Shown: positions 1 through 9,174 of the stretch, one piece after another
Layout: each line of letters opens with the position of its first letter
Position numbering within the stretch: position 1 is the stretch's first letter
Assembly: GCA_963716855.1 (NCBI GenBank)
Contig: CAVQUV010000005.1
Span: 496,001 to 560,000 of the forward strand
Direction of reading: 5' to 3'
DNA: 64,000 nt
Source of the DNA: JAGVSZ01 sp963716855
Lineage (GTDB): Bacteria > Pseudomonadota > Gammaproteobacteria > Burkholderiales > SG8-39
Program-made: the position numbers and the translations under genes
The notes under the pieces: generated by a model
Seen by the model: the letters and a program-made list of their open reading frames with translations, nothing else
The model's database searches: none
What the model was told of the DNA's origin: nothing

Positions 1-210
1 TTCGTCGCGGCGCGAGACGAGCGGCAGCCCGCTGAAGATCATCGCGACCATCAGCAACTCGACCACCTCCAGTCCGCCTCTCACCGGCCGCGCAAAGACA
101 TAGCGCAGCACGACGTCCGCGAACGTGAACGCCATCATCGCGAACAGGGACACCGCAGTCGTTGTGTCGAGGACCCGGTCGAGCGTGCGGGCGAGGTGCG
201 AAACGAACAT
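1..210 (-). CDS. TRAP transporter small permease (DctQ family), N-terminal fragment
   Basis: The first 70 codons of a gene that runs off the left edge; the ATG is at 208-210 on the minus strand. DctQ proteins are the four-helix small membrane subunit of TRAP importers for organic acids. The fragment shows the usual start: a short polar segment, a first hydrophobic helix around residues 23-45 (SLFAMMAFTFADVVLRYVF), then a 'GGLEVVEL' stretch leading into a second helix. The layout matches the two complete DctQ proteins in this window. It is divergent from the IlvD-type gene; the rest of its operon lies outside the window. Confidence 0.75.
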   Translation of the reverse strand, partial: MFVSHLARTLDRVLDTTTAVSLFAMMAFTFADVVLRYVFARPVRGGLEVVELLMVAMIFSGLPLVSRRDE

Positions 211-296
211 GGAAATTGGCGCGCGGCGCCGTCTACTCGCGGCGCTATACTGGCGCGGCGCGTGAGCATAGCGCATGCGCGCGTCGAGGGCACCGC

Positions 297-2013
297 ATGT
301 CGGCACCGGAAGACAAGCCTGGCGAGAGACGACCGTTCGCGCGTGGCGGTCGACGGCCTCGATCGCACGCCGCACCGCACCTTCCTGCGCGCGATGGGCC
401 TGGACGACGCGGCGATCGCGAAGCCCTTCGTCGCGGTGATCAGCACGCACGGCGAGAACACGCCGTGCTCGATGTCGCTCCGGCCGCAGGCCGAAGCCGC
501 GAAGATGGGCGTGGCCGCGGCCGGCGGCACCCCGTTCGAGATGACGACCATCTCGGTCTCCGACGGCGTGTCGATGAACCACCGCGGCATGCGGATGAGC
601 CTCGTGTCGCGCGAGTGGATCGCCGACTCGGTCGAGATCGTGATGCGGGCGCACGCCTACGACGCGCTCGTCGCGTTCGCCGGCTGCGACAAGACGCTGC
701 CCGCGATGATGATGGCGATGGCACGCCTCAACTGCCCGAGCGTGTTTATGTACGGCGGCGCGATGCTGCCCGGCGAGTGGCGCGGGCGCACCGTCAGCAC
801 GATCGATTCCTACGAGGGCGTCGGCGCGGTGCTGACGGGCGAGATGAGCGCGGCCGACCTCGCCGCGATGGAGCTCGAGTGCTCCCCGACGCTCGGCTCC
901 TGCCCCGGGCAATTCACCGCGAATACGATGGCGATGGTGTCGGAGACGCTCGGACTGGCGCTGCCCGGCTCGGCGATGCTCCCGGCGCCCTACTCCGATC
1001 GCCTCGCGCTCGCGCGCCGCGCAGGCGAGACGGCGCTCCGCATCCTGCGCGACGGCGGCCCGCTGCCGCGCGATCTCGTCACGCGCAAGAGCCTCGAGAA
1101 TGCCTGCGCCGCAGTGGCCGCGACCGGCGGCTCGACCAACGCCGGGCTGCATCTGCCCGCGATCGCGCACGAGGTCGGCATCGAGTTCACGCTCGACGAC
1201 GTCGCGGACGTCTTCAGGCGCACCCCGCTCATCGCCGACCTGCAGCCCGGCGGCAAGTTCCTCGCGCGCGATCTGCACTACGCCGGCGGCGTATCGGCGG
1301 TGCTCAAGGCGCTGCTCGACGGCGGACATCTGCACGGCGACTGCCTGACGCTCTCGGGGCGCACGCTCAAGGAGGCGCTCGCGGCGGCGCCCGGTGCGGA
1401 CGGGAAGGTGGTGCGGTCCGCGTCCGCGCCGCTCAATGCGACCGGCGGCGTCGTGGTGCTCAAGGGCAACCTGTGCCCCGACGGCGCGCTCATCAAGATC
1501 GCGGGCTTGAAGTCGCTCCGCCTCGAGGGCCCCGCGCGGGTATTCGAGTGCGAGGAGGACGCGGCATCCGCCGTGAAGGCGCGCGCGTACAAGTCGGGCG
1601 ACGTGCTGGTGATCCGCAACGAAGGACCGGTCGGCGGGCCCGGCATGCGCGAGATGCTCGGGATCACCGCGCTGATCTACGGACAGGGCATGGGCGAACA
1701 GGTCGCGCTGCTGACCGACGGACGCTTCTCGGGCGCGACCCGGGGGATGTGCATCGGCTACGCGTGCCCCGAGGCGGCAAGCGGCGGCCCGATCGCGCTG
1801 CTGCGCGACGGCGACCGCGTCCGCATCGATGCGTCCGCCGGCACGATCGAATGGCTCGTCGACGCTGCGGAAATCGCGCGCCGGCGCGCACAATGGCAGC
1901 CGCGCCGCGCCGAACGCCTGGCCGGTGTGCTCGAGAAATACGCCAGGCTGGTCGGCCCGGCGAACCGCGGCGCGGTAACCCACGCGGGGAACGCCGACTG
2001 GCCGCGTGAATAG
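297..2013 (+). CDS. ilvD: IlvD/Edd-family dehydratase (dihydroxy-acid dehydratase type), frameshift near the start
   Basis: Iron-sulfur dehydratase that removes water from dihydroxy or sugar acids; the classic member acts in valine/isoleucine synthesis. Visible family motifs are GCDKTLPAMMMA, GSCPGQFTANTM, NATGGVVVLKGN, GPVGGPGMREML and TDGRFSGATRG. ATG 297 has a GAGGG ribosome site 7 bases upstream but lies one frame away from the conserved 'SRVAVDGLDRTPHRTFLRAMG' start. One extra base between about 300 and 340 repairs the reading to about 571 residues, normal for the family. Without that repair the only in-frame choice is GTG 343, which loses the N-terminus. Followed 8 bp later by a HIBADH-family gene, so it may act on a sugar or hydroxy acid rather than in branched-chain synthesis; substrate not determinable. 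Confidence 0.85.
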
Positions 2014-2021
2014 GAGGAATC

Positions 2022-2898
2022 ATGGAGAAACCTGCGCTTGCTTTCCTCGGTCTCGGCCGCATGGGCGTGCCGATAGACGCTGCGCCTGCTCGCGGCGGGG
2101 TACCGCGTGCACGTCTGGAACCGCAACCGCGCGAAGCTCGCCCCGGCGCTGGAGAAAGGCGCGATCGAGGCCGCGACGCCGCGCGAAGCCGCGCGCGCGG
2201 CCGAGATCACGTTGGTGTGCGTATCGGACACCAAGGCGGTCGAGGACGTCGCGTTCGGCGCGGACGGCGTCGCCGCGGTCGAGGGACGCGGCAAGATCCT
2301 GGTCGACCACTCGTCGATCCGCCCCGATGCGACGCGCACGTTCGCCGAGCGGCTGGCGAGCCGGTCCGGCATGCAGTGGGTGGATGCCCCGGTGTCCGGC
2401 GGCGTGGGCGGCGCGCAGACGGGGCAGCTCGCCATCATGTGCGGCGGCCATCCCGAGGCGATCGACCGGCTGCGCCCGGTGTTCGGCGCCTACGCGACCA
2501 ACGTGACGCGCATGGGCCCGCCCGGGGCCGGCCAGATCACGAAGCTCTGCAACCAGATCATCGTCGGCTGTACCGCGGCGGTAATAGCCGAAGCGGTGAC
2601 GCTCGCGCAGAACTCGGGCGTCGACGCGGGCCTACTGCCGCAGGCGCTCGCCGGCGGCTATGCCGACTCGAAGCCGCTGCGCATCTGGGCGCCGCGGATG
2701 GTGAACGGCTACGACAACGGGCCGGTCGCGGCGAACATCCTGCTGAAGGATCTGGACACGATCGCCGAGGTCGCGCGCGATACGGGCACCCCCGCACCGA
2801 TGGCGGGCATGGCGCGCGAGTTGTTCCGGATGCTCGCGGCGCGCGGGAAGGGCGAGGATCACCCCGCGGCGCTCGTTACGCTGTACCGCGCCGGGTGA
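2022..2898 (+). CDS. HIBADH-family NAD(P)-dependent dehydrogenase (3-hydroxyisobutyrate / tartronate semialdehyde type), one frameshift
   Basis: Beta-hydroxyacid dehydrogenase. The N-terminal Rossmann motif GLGRMG is read from ATG 2022, whose AGGAGG ribosome site overlaps the stop of the dehydratase gene. The conserved DAPVSGGVGGAQTG and catalytic-lysine motif GAGQITKLCNQ are in the next frame. The switch falls at about 2076: after 'MGVPI' one extra G separates it from TLRLLAAGYRVHVWNRN. Removing it gives about 291 residues, the family norm. Probably co-transcribed with the dehydratase. The pair could process a hydroxy acid or a sugar-acid-derived semialdehyde; the exact substrate is unknown. 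Confidence 0.88.
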
Positions 2899-3157
2899 CC
2901 GCGTAGTCGCCGGGCGGCAGCGCGCCGGCCCGGCAAAGCCGGTTCAGGATCTGATAGACGGGCACGAAGCGGGCGACGCCGTCGAGCCAGGAGTCGAATT
3001 GCCGGTCGAGGAAGGGATCGGGGCCGCCGTGCACGAAGGCGACCGCGGCCGGGGAACCGGGGGCGAGCCCGAGCTCCGAATCGGCTGAAAAGCCGCGCTT
3101 GCCCGGGAAGGTCGCCCGGACCAGCTTCTCGACTTCGCGTGCCTCGATCACTTTCAT
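2876..3157 (-). CDS. Small conserved-looking protein of unknown function (93 aa)
   Basis: Convergent with the HIBADH gene, overlapping its last 23 bp. The start chosen is the ATG at 3155-3157, preceded by a purine-rich GGAGGCGCC, rather than an upstream ATG 69 bases earlier. The protein is soluble with no signal peptide and has segments such as FPGKRGFSADSELG, AFVHGGPDPFLDRQFDSW and VYQILNRLCRAGALPPGDY, which look like a folded domain rather than noise. No family was recognised. Function unknown. Confidence 0.55.
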   Translation of the reverse strand: MKVIEAREVEKLVRATFPGKRGFSADSELGLAPGSPAAVAFVHGGPDPFLDRQFDSWLDGVARFVPVYQILNRLCRAGALPPGDYAVTRRGTA

Positions 3158-3534
3158 GGCGCCGCCTCCGTTGTCCTTGCGTCCTCGGGGGGACGCGTTT
3201 CGTGCCTTTCCGGGTGAGTCGAGCAAGCCCCGTTCCCGATTACGGCTGCTTGCGGTCCCGCGTGCACCGTGTCACTACTTGGAGTGCAACGATTGTCACG
3301 CGTTTTCATCATGGTCGCTCGCGGGTGTGACGGCTTCCACCAGATGGATCAAGCCGGGTGCGTAGTCCTGCGTAGTCCGCCGGGACGGGAACGGCCTAGC
3401 TCGACGGGTAAAGGACGCACCGTGTCGATGCAGTGACGCTCCACGGCGGTGCTGCAGCGCAATGGCAGGCCTGTACAGGGGCCTTCGGATCCACTACCTT
3501 GCAGTGCGGCACGACCAACACCAGCAAAAAATCC
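3158..3534. other. 377-bp stretch without a convincing gene
   Basis: Lies between the divergently placed small gene and the methyltransferase. Short open frames exist on the plus strand but have no ribosome site or recognisable product. A perfect 10-bp tandem repeat (TGCGTAGTCC twice, 3359-3378) is the only visible structure. Composition is a little less GC-rich than the flanks. Confidence 0.5.
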
Positions 3535-4111
3535 ATGCTGCGATCCGTCCTGAAGAGCCTGCAGCGCCAGACGGTGATTTCGGGCGAGCGGCGCCTGCAT
3601 ATCGGCGGCGTCGAGCGCACCGAGGGCTGGGAAGTCCTCAACGCGCTCCCCGGCCGCGCCGTGGACCATGTGGGGAACGCCGCGGACCTGCGGCGGTTCC
3701 CGGACGGGACGTTCACGGTGCTCTACAGCTCGCACGTGCTCGAGCACCTCGACTACAAGGGCGAGCTTTCGGCGGGATTGCGCGAGTGGCACCGGGTCCT
3801 CGCGCCCGGCGGAACGCTCTGCGTCAGCGTCCCGGACCTCGCAACGCTCGCGAAGCTGTTCCTCACGGCGGGGCTCACCCTCGAGCAGCGCTTCATGGTC
3901 GTGCGGATGATCTTCGGCGGGCACGTCGACAAGCACGACTACCACCAGACGGGATTCGACCTCGAGATCCTCTGCGACGTTCTTGCGCGAGGCGGGGTTC
4001 GTCGAGGTCGGGCGCGTCGCGGACTTCGGCCTATTCGACGACACGAGCCGGCTCGTCTATGCCGGGGTGCCGATCAGCCTCAACGTGATCGCGCGCAAGC
4101 CCGGTCGCTGA
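3535..4111 (+). CDS. SAM-dependent class I methyltransferase (Methyltransf_11-like), one frameshift
   Basis: Predicted small-molecule methyltransferase. It has the 'RRLHIGGVERTEGWEVLN' opening typical of short glycan/natural-product-associated methyltransferases, then VLYSSHVLEHLDY and WHRVLAPGGTLCVSVPDL, corresponding to the post-I and motif III regions. Reading from ATG 3535 stays open, but at about 3981 the homologous C-terminus (FLREAGFVEVGRVADFGLF) continues one base further on, ending at TGA 4109-4111. Removing one base gives about 191 residues. No ribosome site is obvious, and the open frame extends upstream, so the start is tentative. The neighbours give no clue to the substrate. Confidence 0.75.
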
Positions 4112-4183
4112 GCGTTCCCCTCCGCCCCGAGGGTGAGCCGGGGTTTCGAAGCACGCGCCTGCGCACGTGCGAGCCGGCGAACG

Positions 4184-4205
4184 CCCGAAGCGTCCCGGCT
4201 TCGGG
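4184..4205. terminator. Hairpin between convergent genes
   Basis: Perfect 7-bp inverted repeat CCCGAAG/CTTCGGG with an 8-base loop, between the convergent methyltransferase and dctP genes. No T-tract follows on either strand, so any terminator role is weak. Confidence 0.3.
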
Positions 4206-4252
4206 CCGGGCGGGGTGCCGGCGGAGCGGGCGGAGCGGGCGGGGGATGGCGC

Positions 4253-5284
4253 CTACTTGCCCGACTCGAGCTTCTTCAGCTCGGCGCGGTACTCGGCGAG
4301 CACTTTCGGGCCGTCGATGCCCTTCGCCTTCGCGTCGGTGAGCCACTCCTGCTCGAACTTCGCGGTGCGGGCCTTCACCGCCTCGACGAATGCCGCGTCG
4401 GCGCGGGTGACCTGCACGTTGTTCGCCTTCGCGACGCTCCAGCCGGCCTCCGCGTTCTTGTCCCACGCCTGACCGGCGCGGCGCGCGAGCGCCTCGCCCG
4501 AGAGCTTCGTGATCGCGTCCTTGTCGGCCGCCGGCAACGCGTTCCACTTCGCCTCGTTCATGATCACCGCATGGCTGTCTGAGTAGAGGCCGCCCGGGAA
4601 CTGGGTCGCGTACTTCACCAGCTTCTCGAGCTTGAACGACACGATGCTCTCGCCCGGGAAGAACACGCCGTCGACGACGCCCGAGGACAGCAGCTCGTAG
4701 GATTCGGGCGCGGGCTTCACCAGCACCGTCGCGCCGATCGCCGTCCCGACATCGGCCGCGATGCCGCCGCCGACGCGAAACTTCAGCCCGGCCAAGTCGT
4801 CGATCTTCGTGATCGCCTTCTTAGTGTTCCACACCACGCCCGGACCGTGCGTGTATAGCGTGAGAACGTGAACGCCGCGGTGCTCGTTCGGACCGGTGAG
4901 GTACTTGTCGTAGATGCGCCACAGCGCCACCGAGTTCGACACCGAGTTGTCGCCGCTGAACGGCAGCACGCCGATGCGCGTGAGCTGGAAGCGCTGCGGC
5001 GTGTAGCTGTGGGAGATGAAGCCCACGTCGGCAAGCCCGTCGCGCACCGCGTCGAAGTGCTGGATCGGGTTCGCGACCGCCTTCGGCAGCAGCTTGAACT
5101 TCACGCGGCCGTTGGTCGCCTTTTCCACGTCGGCCGCCCACGGCATGATGATGTCCTTGGCGATCATGTGGGTGGGCGGGATCCAGAGCGAGACGGTGAG
5201 CTCGGTCTGGGCCGCCGCGGGCACGGCGAGGGCAAGGCCGCAGGCGGCAGCGAGGCTGCATAAGAGCTTGTCGATGCGGATCAT
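4253..5284 (-). CDS. TRAP transporter solute-binding protein (DctP family), orphan
   Basis: Periplasmic receptor for an organic acid or related solute. The start is ATG 5282-5284 with GGAGA upstream; an earlier in-frame ATG would add 30 residues before the signal peptide (LLCSLAAACGLALAVPAAAQ). The mature protein of about 320 residues shows DctP features: an opening 'ELTVSLWIPPTHMIAKDI', the central 'AGLKFRVGGGIAADV' segment and the 'ELLSSGVVDGVFFPGESI' ligand-pocket region. No dctQ or dctM lies beside it; the closest complete permease pair is at 8680-10451 on the other strand. It shares a 77-bp divergent promoter region with the FAD oxidase gene, suggesting uptake of that enzyme's substrate. 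Confidence 0.9.
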   Translation of the reverse strand: MIRIDKLLCSLAAACGLALAVPAAAQTELTVSLWIPPTHMIAKDIIMPWAADVEKATNGRVKFKLLPKAVANPIQHFDAVRDGLADVGFISHSYTPQRFQLTRIGVLPFSGDNSVSNSVALWRIYDKYLTGPNEHRGVHVLTLYTHGPGVVWNTKKAITKIDDLAGLKFRVGGGIAADVGTAIGATVLVKPAPESYELLSSGVVDGVFFPGESIVSFKLEKLVKYATQFPGGLYSDSHAVIMNEAKWNALPAADKDAITKLSGEALARRAGQAWDKNAEAGWSVAKANNVQVTRADAAFVEAVKARTAKFEQEWLTDAKAKGIDGPKVLAEYRAELKKLESGK

Positions 5285-5328
5285 GTCTTGTCTCCGTAAC
5301 GAGTGGTGCGCGGGTGTTTGCGGGCCCG

Positions 5329-5334
5329 TAGAAT
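5329..5334 (+). promoter_or_regulatory. -10-like TAGAAT
   Basis: TAGAAT 27 bases before ATG 5361, with no good -35. The same hexamer stands before several other genes here (17833, 26190, 48568 on plus; 17765, 26125 on minus). Confidence 0.4.
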
Positions 5335-5337
5335 GCG

Positions 5338-5351
5338 CCAAACCGGTTTGG
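5338..5351. promoter_or_regulatory. 14-bp perfect palindrome, LacI-family-like operator
   Basis: CCAAACCGGTTTGG reads the same on both strands and has the central CG and AAACC/GGTTT arms typical of LacI/PurR-type operators. It begins 3 bases after the -10-like TAGAAT, so it would cover the transcription start of the FAD oxidase gene and sit in the shared upstream region of dctP. No LacI-type regulator gene is in the window. Confidence 0.55.
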
Positions 5352-5360
5352 TTGCCAACC

Positions 5361-6771
5361 ATGAACGCGCCCACGAGACGCCTCCCGCCGACCGCTGCCC
5401 GCCGCCCTGCTCGACGGCCTGCGCGCCCTGCTGGGCGAGCGCGTGTCGACCGGCGAGAGCGTGCGCGTGCAGCACGGCCGTGACGAATCCGCGTTCGCGC
5501 CGATGCCGCCCGACGCGGTGGCGTTCCCTCGGTCGACCGACGAGGTGGCCGCGATCGCGCGCCTTTGCCACGCCCACGACGTGCCGATGATCCCCTACGG
5601 CGTGGGCAGCTCGGTGGAAGGTCACGTGCTCGCCGTGCGCGGCGGCGTATCGATCGACCTCGGGCAGATGAACGAAGTGATCGCGGTGCACACCGAGGAC
5701 CTCGACGCGGTCGTGCAGCCCGGCGTGACGCGCAAGCAGCTCAACGACGCGCTGAAGGGCACCGGCCTGTTCTTCCCGCTGGATCCCGGCGCCGACGCGT
5801 CGATCGGCGGCATGACCGCGACCCGCGCCTCGGGCACGAACGCGGTGCGCTACGGCACGATGCGCGAGAACGTGCTCGCCTTGACGGTCGTGCTCGCGGA
5901 CGGCACGGTGGTGCGCACCGGCACCCGCGCGCGCAAGTCCTCCGCGGGGTACGACCTCACGCGCCTCTTCGTCGGCTCGGAGGGCACGCTCGGGATCATC
6001 TCCGAGGTGACCGTGCGCGTGCACCCGCAGCCCGAGGCGATCTCGGCCGCGACCTGCCGGTTCCCGGGCGTGCGCGCTGCGGTCGAGGCGGTCATCCAGA
6101 CGATCCAGCTCGGCGTGCCGATCGCGCGCTGCGAGCTGGTCGACGCCGCCGCGATCCGCGCGATCAACCGGCACAGCAAGACCAGCCTCCCCGAGACGCC
6201 GATGCTCTTCTTCGAGTTCCACGGCTCGCCGGCGGGCGTCGAGGAGCAGGCACGCGTCGTCCGGGCGATCGCCGTCGAGCACGGCGGTACCGGCTTCGAA
6301 TGGTCGGCCACGCCCGAGGAGCGCGCGCGCCTGTGGACGGCGCGCCACAACTGCTACTTCGCGACGCTCGGCCTGCGGCCCAACACGCGCGTGGTCTCGA
6401 CCGACGTGTGCGTCCCGATCTCGCGCCTCGCCGACTGCATCGCCGAGACTGAAATCGACTGCGCGCAAAGCGGACTGCCGATCGTCCTGGTCGGCCACGT
6501 CGGCGACGGGAACTTCCATCTCGGCATCAACGTCGACCCGGCCGCGCACGACGAGATGGAGCGCGCCGAGGACCTCAACCGCCGCCTGGTCACGCGTGCG
6601 ATCGGAATGGGCGGCACGTCCACGGGCGAGCACGGCATCGGGCTCGGCAAGCTCGAGTTCCTCGAGGCCGAGCACGGCGCCGCCGCGGTGGCGACGATGC
6701 GCGCGGTGAAGCGCGCGCTGGATCCGAAGAACCTGATGAACCCGGGGAAGGTGATCCCCGGTCCCGCCTGA
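5361..6771 (+). CDS. FAD-linked oxidase / D-2-hydroxyacid (lactate-glycolate type) dehydrogenase, frameshift at N-terminus
   Basis: Flavoenzyme of the GlcD/Dld type oxidising 2-hydroxy acids. The FAD-binding domain is visible (IPYGVGSSVEGH, DPGADASIGGMTATRASGT, FVGSEGTLGIISEVTVRVHP), and the C-terminal domain ends with STGEHGIGLGK and LDPKNLMNPGKVIPG. ATG 5361 begins MNAPTRRLPP, and 'ALLDGLRALLGERVS' follows in the next frame. One surplus base at about 5385-5400 accounts for this; corrected length is about 469 residues, typical for the family. Internal GTG 5443 would omit the first helix. Followed after 10 bp by the FAH-family gene and then dctPQM, so these form a likely uptake-and-oxidation operon. 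Confidence 0.88.
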
Positions 6772-6781
6772 GCCGAAAAAG

Positions 6782-7660
6782 ATGTACGCGCTGGCGACCG
6801 TCGCGCATCGGGACAGGGTGCACGGCTGCATCGAGAAGTCCGGCCGTTTCTTCCCGCTCGACGACATCGCGGGACTTCCGGGGAGCCTCGCTGCGCTGTT
6901 CGCCCGCTGGGCCGACCACGCGGCGCTCGTCGAGCGCGGCAGGGGCGTGCGATCCGACGCGCGACGGCCTCGCGGCGGCAGACGTGCGGATCCTGACGCC
7001 GCTCCAGTATCCCGGCAAGGTCCTCTGCGCCGGCGCCAATTACTACGACCACCTCGCCGAGATGGGTGTGAAGGACTTGCGCAAGGAAGCGCAGCGCCTG
7101 TTCTTCTTCTTCAAGCCGCCGCGCAATGCGCTCGTCGGCCCGGGCCGGACGGTGCGCTACCCGGCGCGCTCGCAGATGTTCGACTGGGAGATCGAGCTCG
7201 CCGCGGTGATCGGCCGGACCGCGAAGGACCTCTCGCCGGACGACGCGCTCGGCTGCGTGGCCGGCTATAGCGTCGGGATCGACCTGTCCGCGCGCGACCT
7301 CAACCAGGCGCCGGAGACCTTCTACAAGTTCGACTGGGTCGCGGGAAAAGCGCAGGACACCTGCTGCCCGCTCGGCCCGCGGATCGTGCCGGCCGCGCTC
7401 GTGGGCGACGCCCAGAACCTCGCGCTCGAGCTGAAGGTCAACGGCGAAACGAAACAGAACGCACGCACGTCCGGGATGATCTTCGATATCCGCGAGCAGC
7501 TCGTCCTCCTCTCGTCGATCATGACCCTCGACCCCGGCGACGTGCTACTCACCGGCACGCCGGCGGGCGTGGGGTTTCCGCAGCGGACGTTCTGCAGCGG
7601 GGCGATCGCGTCGCCGCGACGATCGAGAACATCGGCACGCTCGAAGTCGAGATCCAGTAA
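6782..7660 (+). CDS. Fumarylacetoacetate hydrolase (FAH) family protein, two frameshifts
   Basis: FAH-family enzymes cleave or hydrate acylpyruvates and 2-oxoacid ring-cleavage products. The core is clear: KVLCAGANYYDHLAEMG, FDWEIELAAVIGR, GYSVGIDLSARDLN and DPGDVLLTGTPAGVGFP. The N-terminus (MYALATVAHRDRVHGCIEKS, from ATG 6782) joins the core after one extra base near 6945. The C-terminus (RGDRVAATIENIGTLEVEIQ, stop TAA 7658-7660) needs one missing base near 7590. Corrected length is about 292 residues. In a window with a gentisate-type dioxygenase, a fumarylpyruvate or maleylpyruvate hydrolase role is possible, but the local partners are an FAD oxidase and a TRAP system. Confidence 0.85.
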
Positions 7661-7676
7661 CCCACGGGAGAGCAAG

Positions 7677-8653
7677 ATGAAGCCCCTGCACTGGCTGGCG
7701 CTCGCCGCCGCGCTCGTTTCCGCAACCGCCGGCGCCCAGCAGAAGACCGTGCTGCGCTTCTCGACCGCCGCGCCGCCGCCGGATTTCCTCACCCGCTCGA
7801 TCCAGCAGTTCAAGACCGAGCTCGAGGCCGCGGCACCCGAATTCGACGTGCAGGTCTATCCGGGGAGCCAGCTGTTCCGCCAGGGCACCGAGGTCCCGGC
7901 GCTGCAGCGCGGCAACCTCGAGATGAGCACGATGACCACCTTCGAGGTCGCGCAGCAGATTCCCGAGTTCGGCTTTTTCAACCGGGCCTACCTCTTCCGC
8001 GACTACGACCAGGCCTACAGGACTTTCACCGGCGCGGTCGGCAAGCGCTACATCGACACGGTCGCCGCAAGATGGGCGTGGTGATTCTCGCGCCGACCTA
8101 TCTCGGCACGCGCCAGGTGAGCCTGCGCACCGCGCGCGACGTCAAGGGGCCGGCCGACCTCGCCGGCGTGAAGCTGCGCATGCCGGGCGGCCCCGACTGG
8201 CTGCTGCTCGGCCAGTCGATCGGCGTCACCCCGACGCCGATGAACATGCCGGAGGTCTACCTGGCGCTGCAGACCGGCACGATCGACGGCCAGGAGAACC
8301 CGCCGACGATCGGCAACGCGGCGAAGTTCTATGAAGTGTCGAAACAGCTCGTGCTCACCGCGCACCTCGTGCAGCCGGTGTTCTACGCGATCGCCAAGCC
8401 GTACTTCGACAAGTTGACGCCGGACCAGCGCCAGAAGCTCACCGCAGCGGCCGTCAAGGCGGCGCGGTGGAACGACGGCGAGCGGCTGAACGACGAGAAG
8501 ACGATCATCGACGGGCTCGCCGGCAAGGGCGTCACCGTCACCCGCCCCGACCTCGCGGCCTTCCGCGCCAACGCGGACAAGGTCTACGCCGGCGCCGACG
8601 CGGCCAAGCCGTGGGACCGCAAGATGATGGATGAGGTGTCGGCGGTGCGCTGA
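7677..8653 (+). CDS. dctP: TRAP transporter solute-binding protein (DctP family), one frameshift
   Basis: Receptor subunit of the TRAP importer encoded with the next two genes. ATG 7677 starts a signal peptide (LALAAALVSATAGAQ). The mature domain shows VYPGSQLFRQGTEVPALQRG, GVKLRMPGGPDWLLLGQSIG and LALQTGTIDGQENPP, the standard DctP ligand-binding and hinge segments. The frame is lost at about 8068, in 'GCCGCAAGATGGGC', where one missing A would restore the AAKMGVVILAPTY continuity; corrected length is about 325 residues. Begins 16 bp after the FAH-family gene, 26 bp before dctQ. Confidence 0.9.
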
Positions 8654-8679
8654 AGCGCAGCGGCCGCTCTCAGCGCGCG

Positions 8680-9174
8680 ATGAAGCGGTTCCTCGCCGTC
8701 GGGGCGCGCGCGGCCGACTGGATCGGCGCGACGCTCGTCGCGGCGATCCTCCTCGCGGTGATCGCCGGGGTCGCGCGGCGCTATCTGCTCGGCGCACCGA
8801 TCGTCTGGATCGACGAGCTCACTTCGGTCCTGTTCCTCTGGGCGGTGTTCTGGACCGCGGCGCTCGTCGTCCCTCTGCGCGATCACGTCGCGTTCGAGCT
8901 GGTCGAGGGCATGCTCCCGTCGGGCGGCCGGCGCGCACTCGGCGTCGCGGCCGCGTTTGCCGCCGCGATCGCGCTCGGGGCCGCGGCGCCCAAGATCATC
9001 GATTTCGTCCAGTTCCTCTGGCGCGAGCGCACCCCCGCGCTGCAATGGCGGCTCGACTTCGTGTACGCCTGCTTCGGGCTCTTCGTGGTGGCGGTGGCGG
9101 TGCGATTCCTGGTCCGTGCGGTGCGACTCTGCGGCCGCGACTGGCGTGACGAGCTCGACCCGCCGGGCCCATGA
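8680..9174 (+). CDS. dctQ: TRAP transporter small permease (DctQ family)
   Basis: Small membrane subunit of the TRAP importer, 164 residues. Four hydrophobic segments at roughly residues 14-34, 46-66, 87-105 and 125-150 match the DctQ plan, including 'WIDELTSVLFLWAVFWTAAL' in helix 2. Its last four bases (ATGA) overlap the start of dctM, so the two are translationally coupled. Confidence 0.9.
   Translation: MKRFLAVGARAADWIGATLVAAILLAVIAGVARRYLLGAPIVWIDELTSVLFLWAVFWTAALVVPLRDHVAFELVEGMLPSGGRRALGVAAAFAAAIALGAAAPKIIDFVQFLWRERTPALQWRLDFVYACFGLFVVAVAVRFLVRAVRLCGRDWRDELDPPGP

Noticed and set aside
3099..3365. Small frame with an ECNDCHAF heme-like CxxCH motif
   Set aside because: Single chance motif, no signal peptide, no ribosome site.
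5281..6867. Long 528-residue minus-strand frame opposite the FAD oxidase gene
   Set aside because: Same antisense composition; no recognisable domain.
6984..8084. FAH-DctP fusion protein
   Set aside because: FAH has a normal stop at 7660 after a one-base correction and dctP has its own start and signal peptide at 7677.
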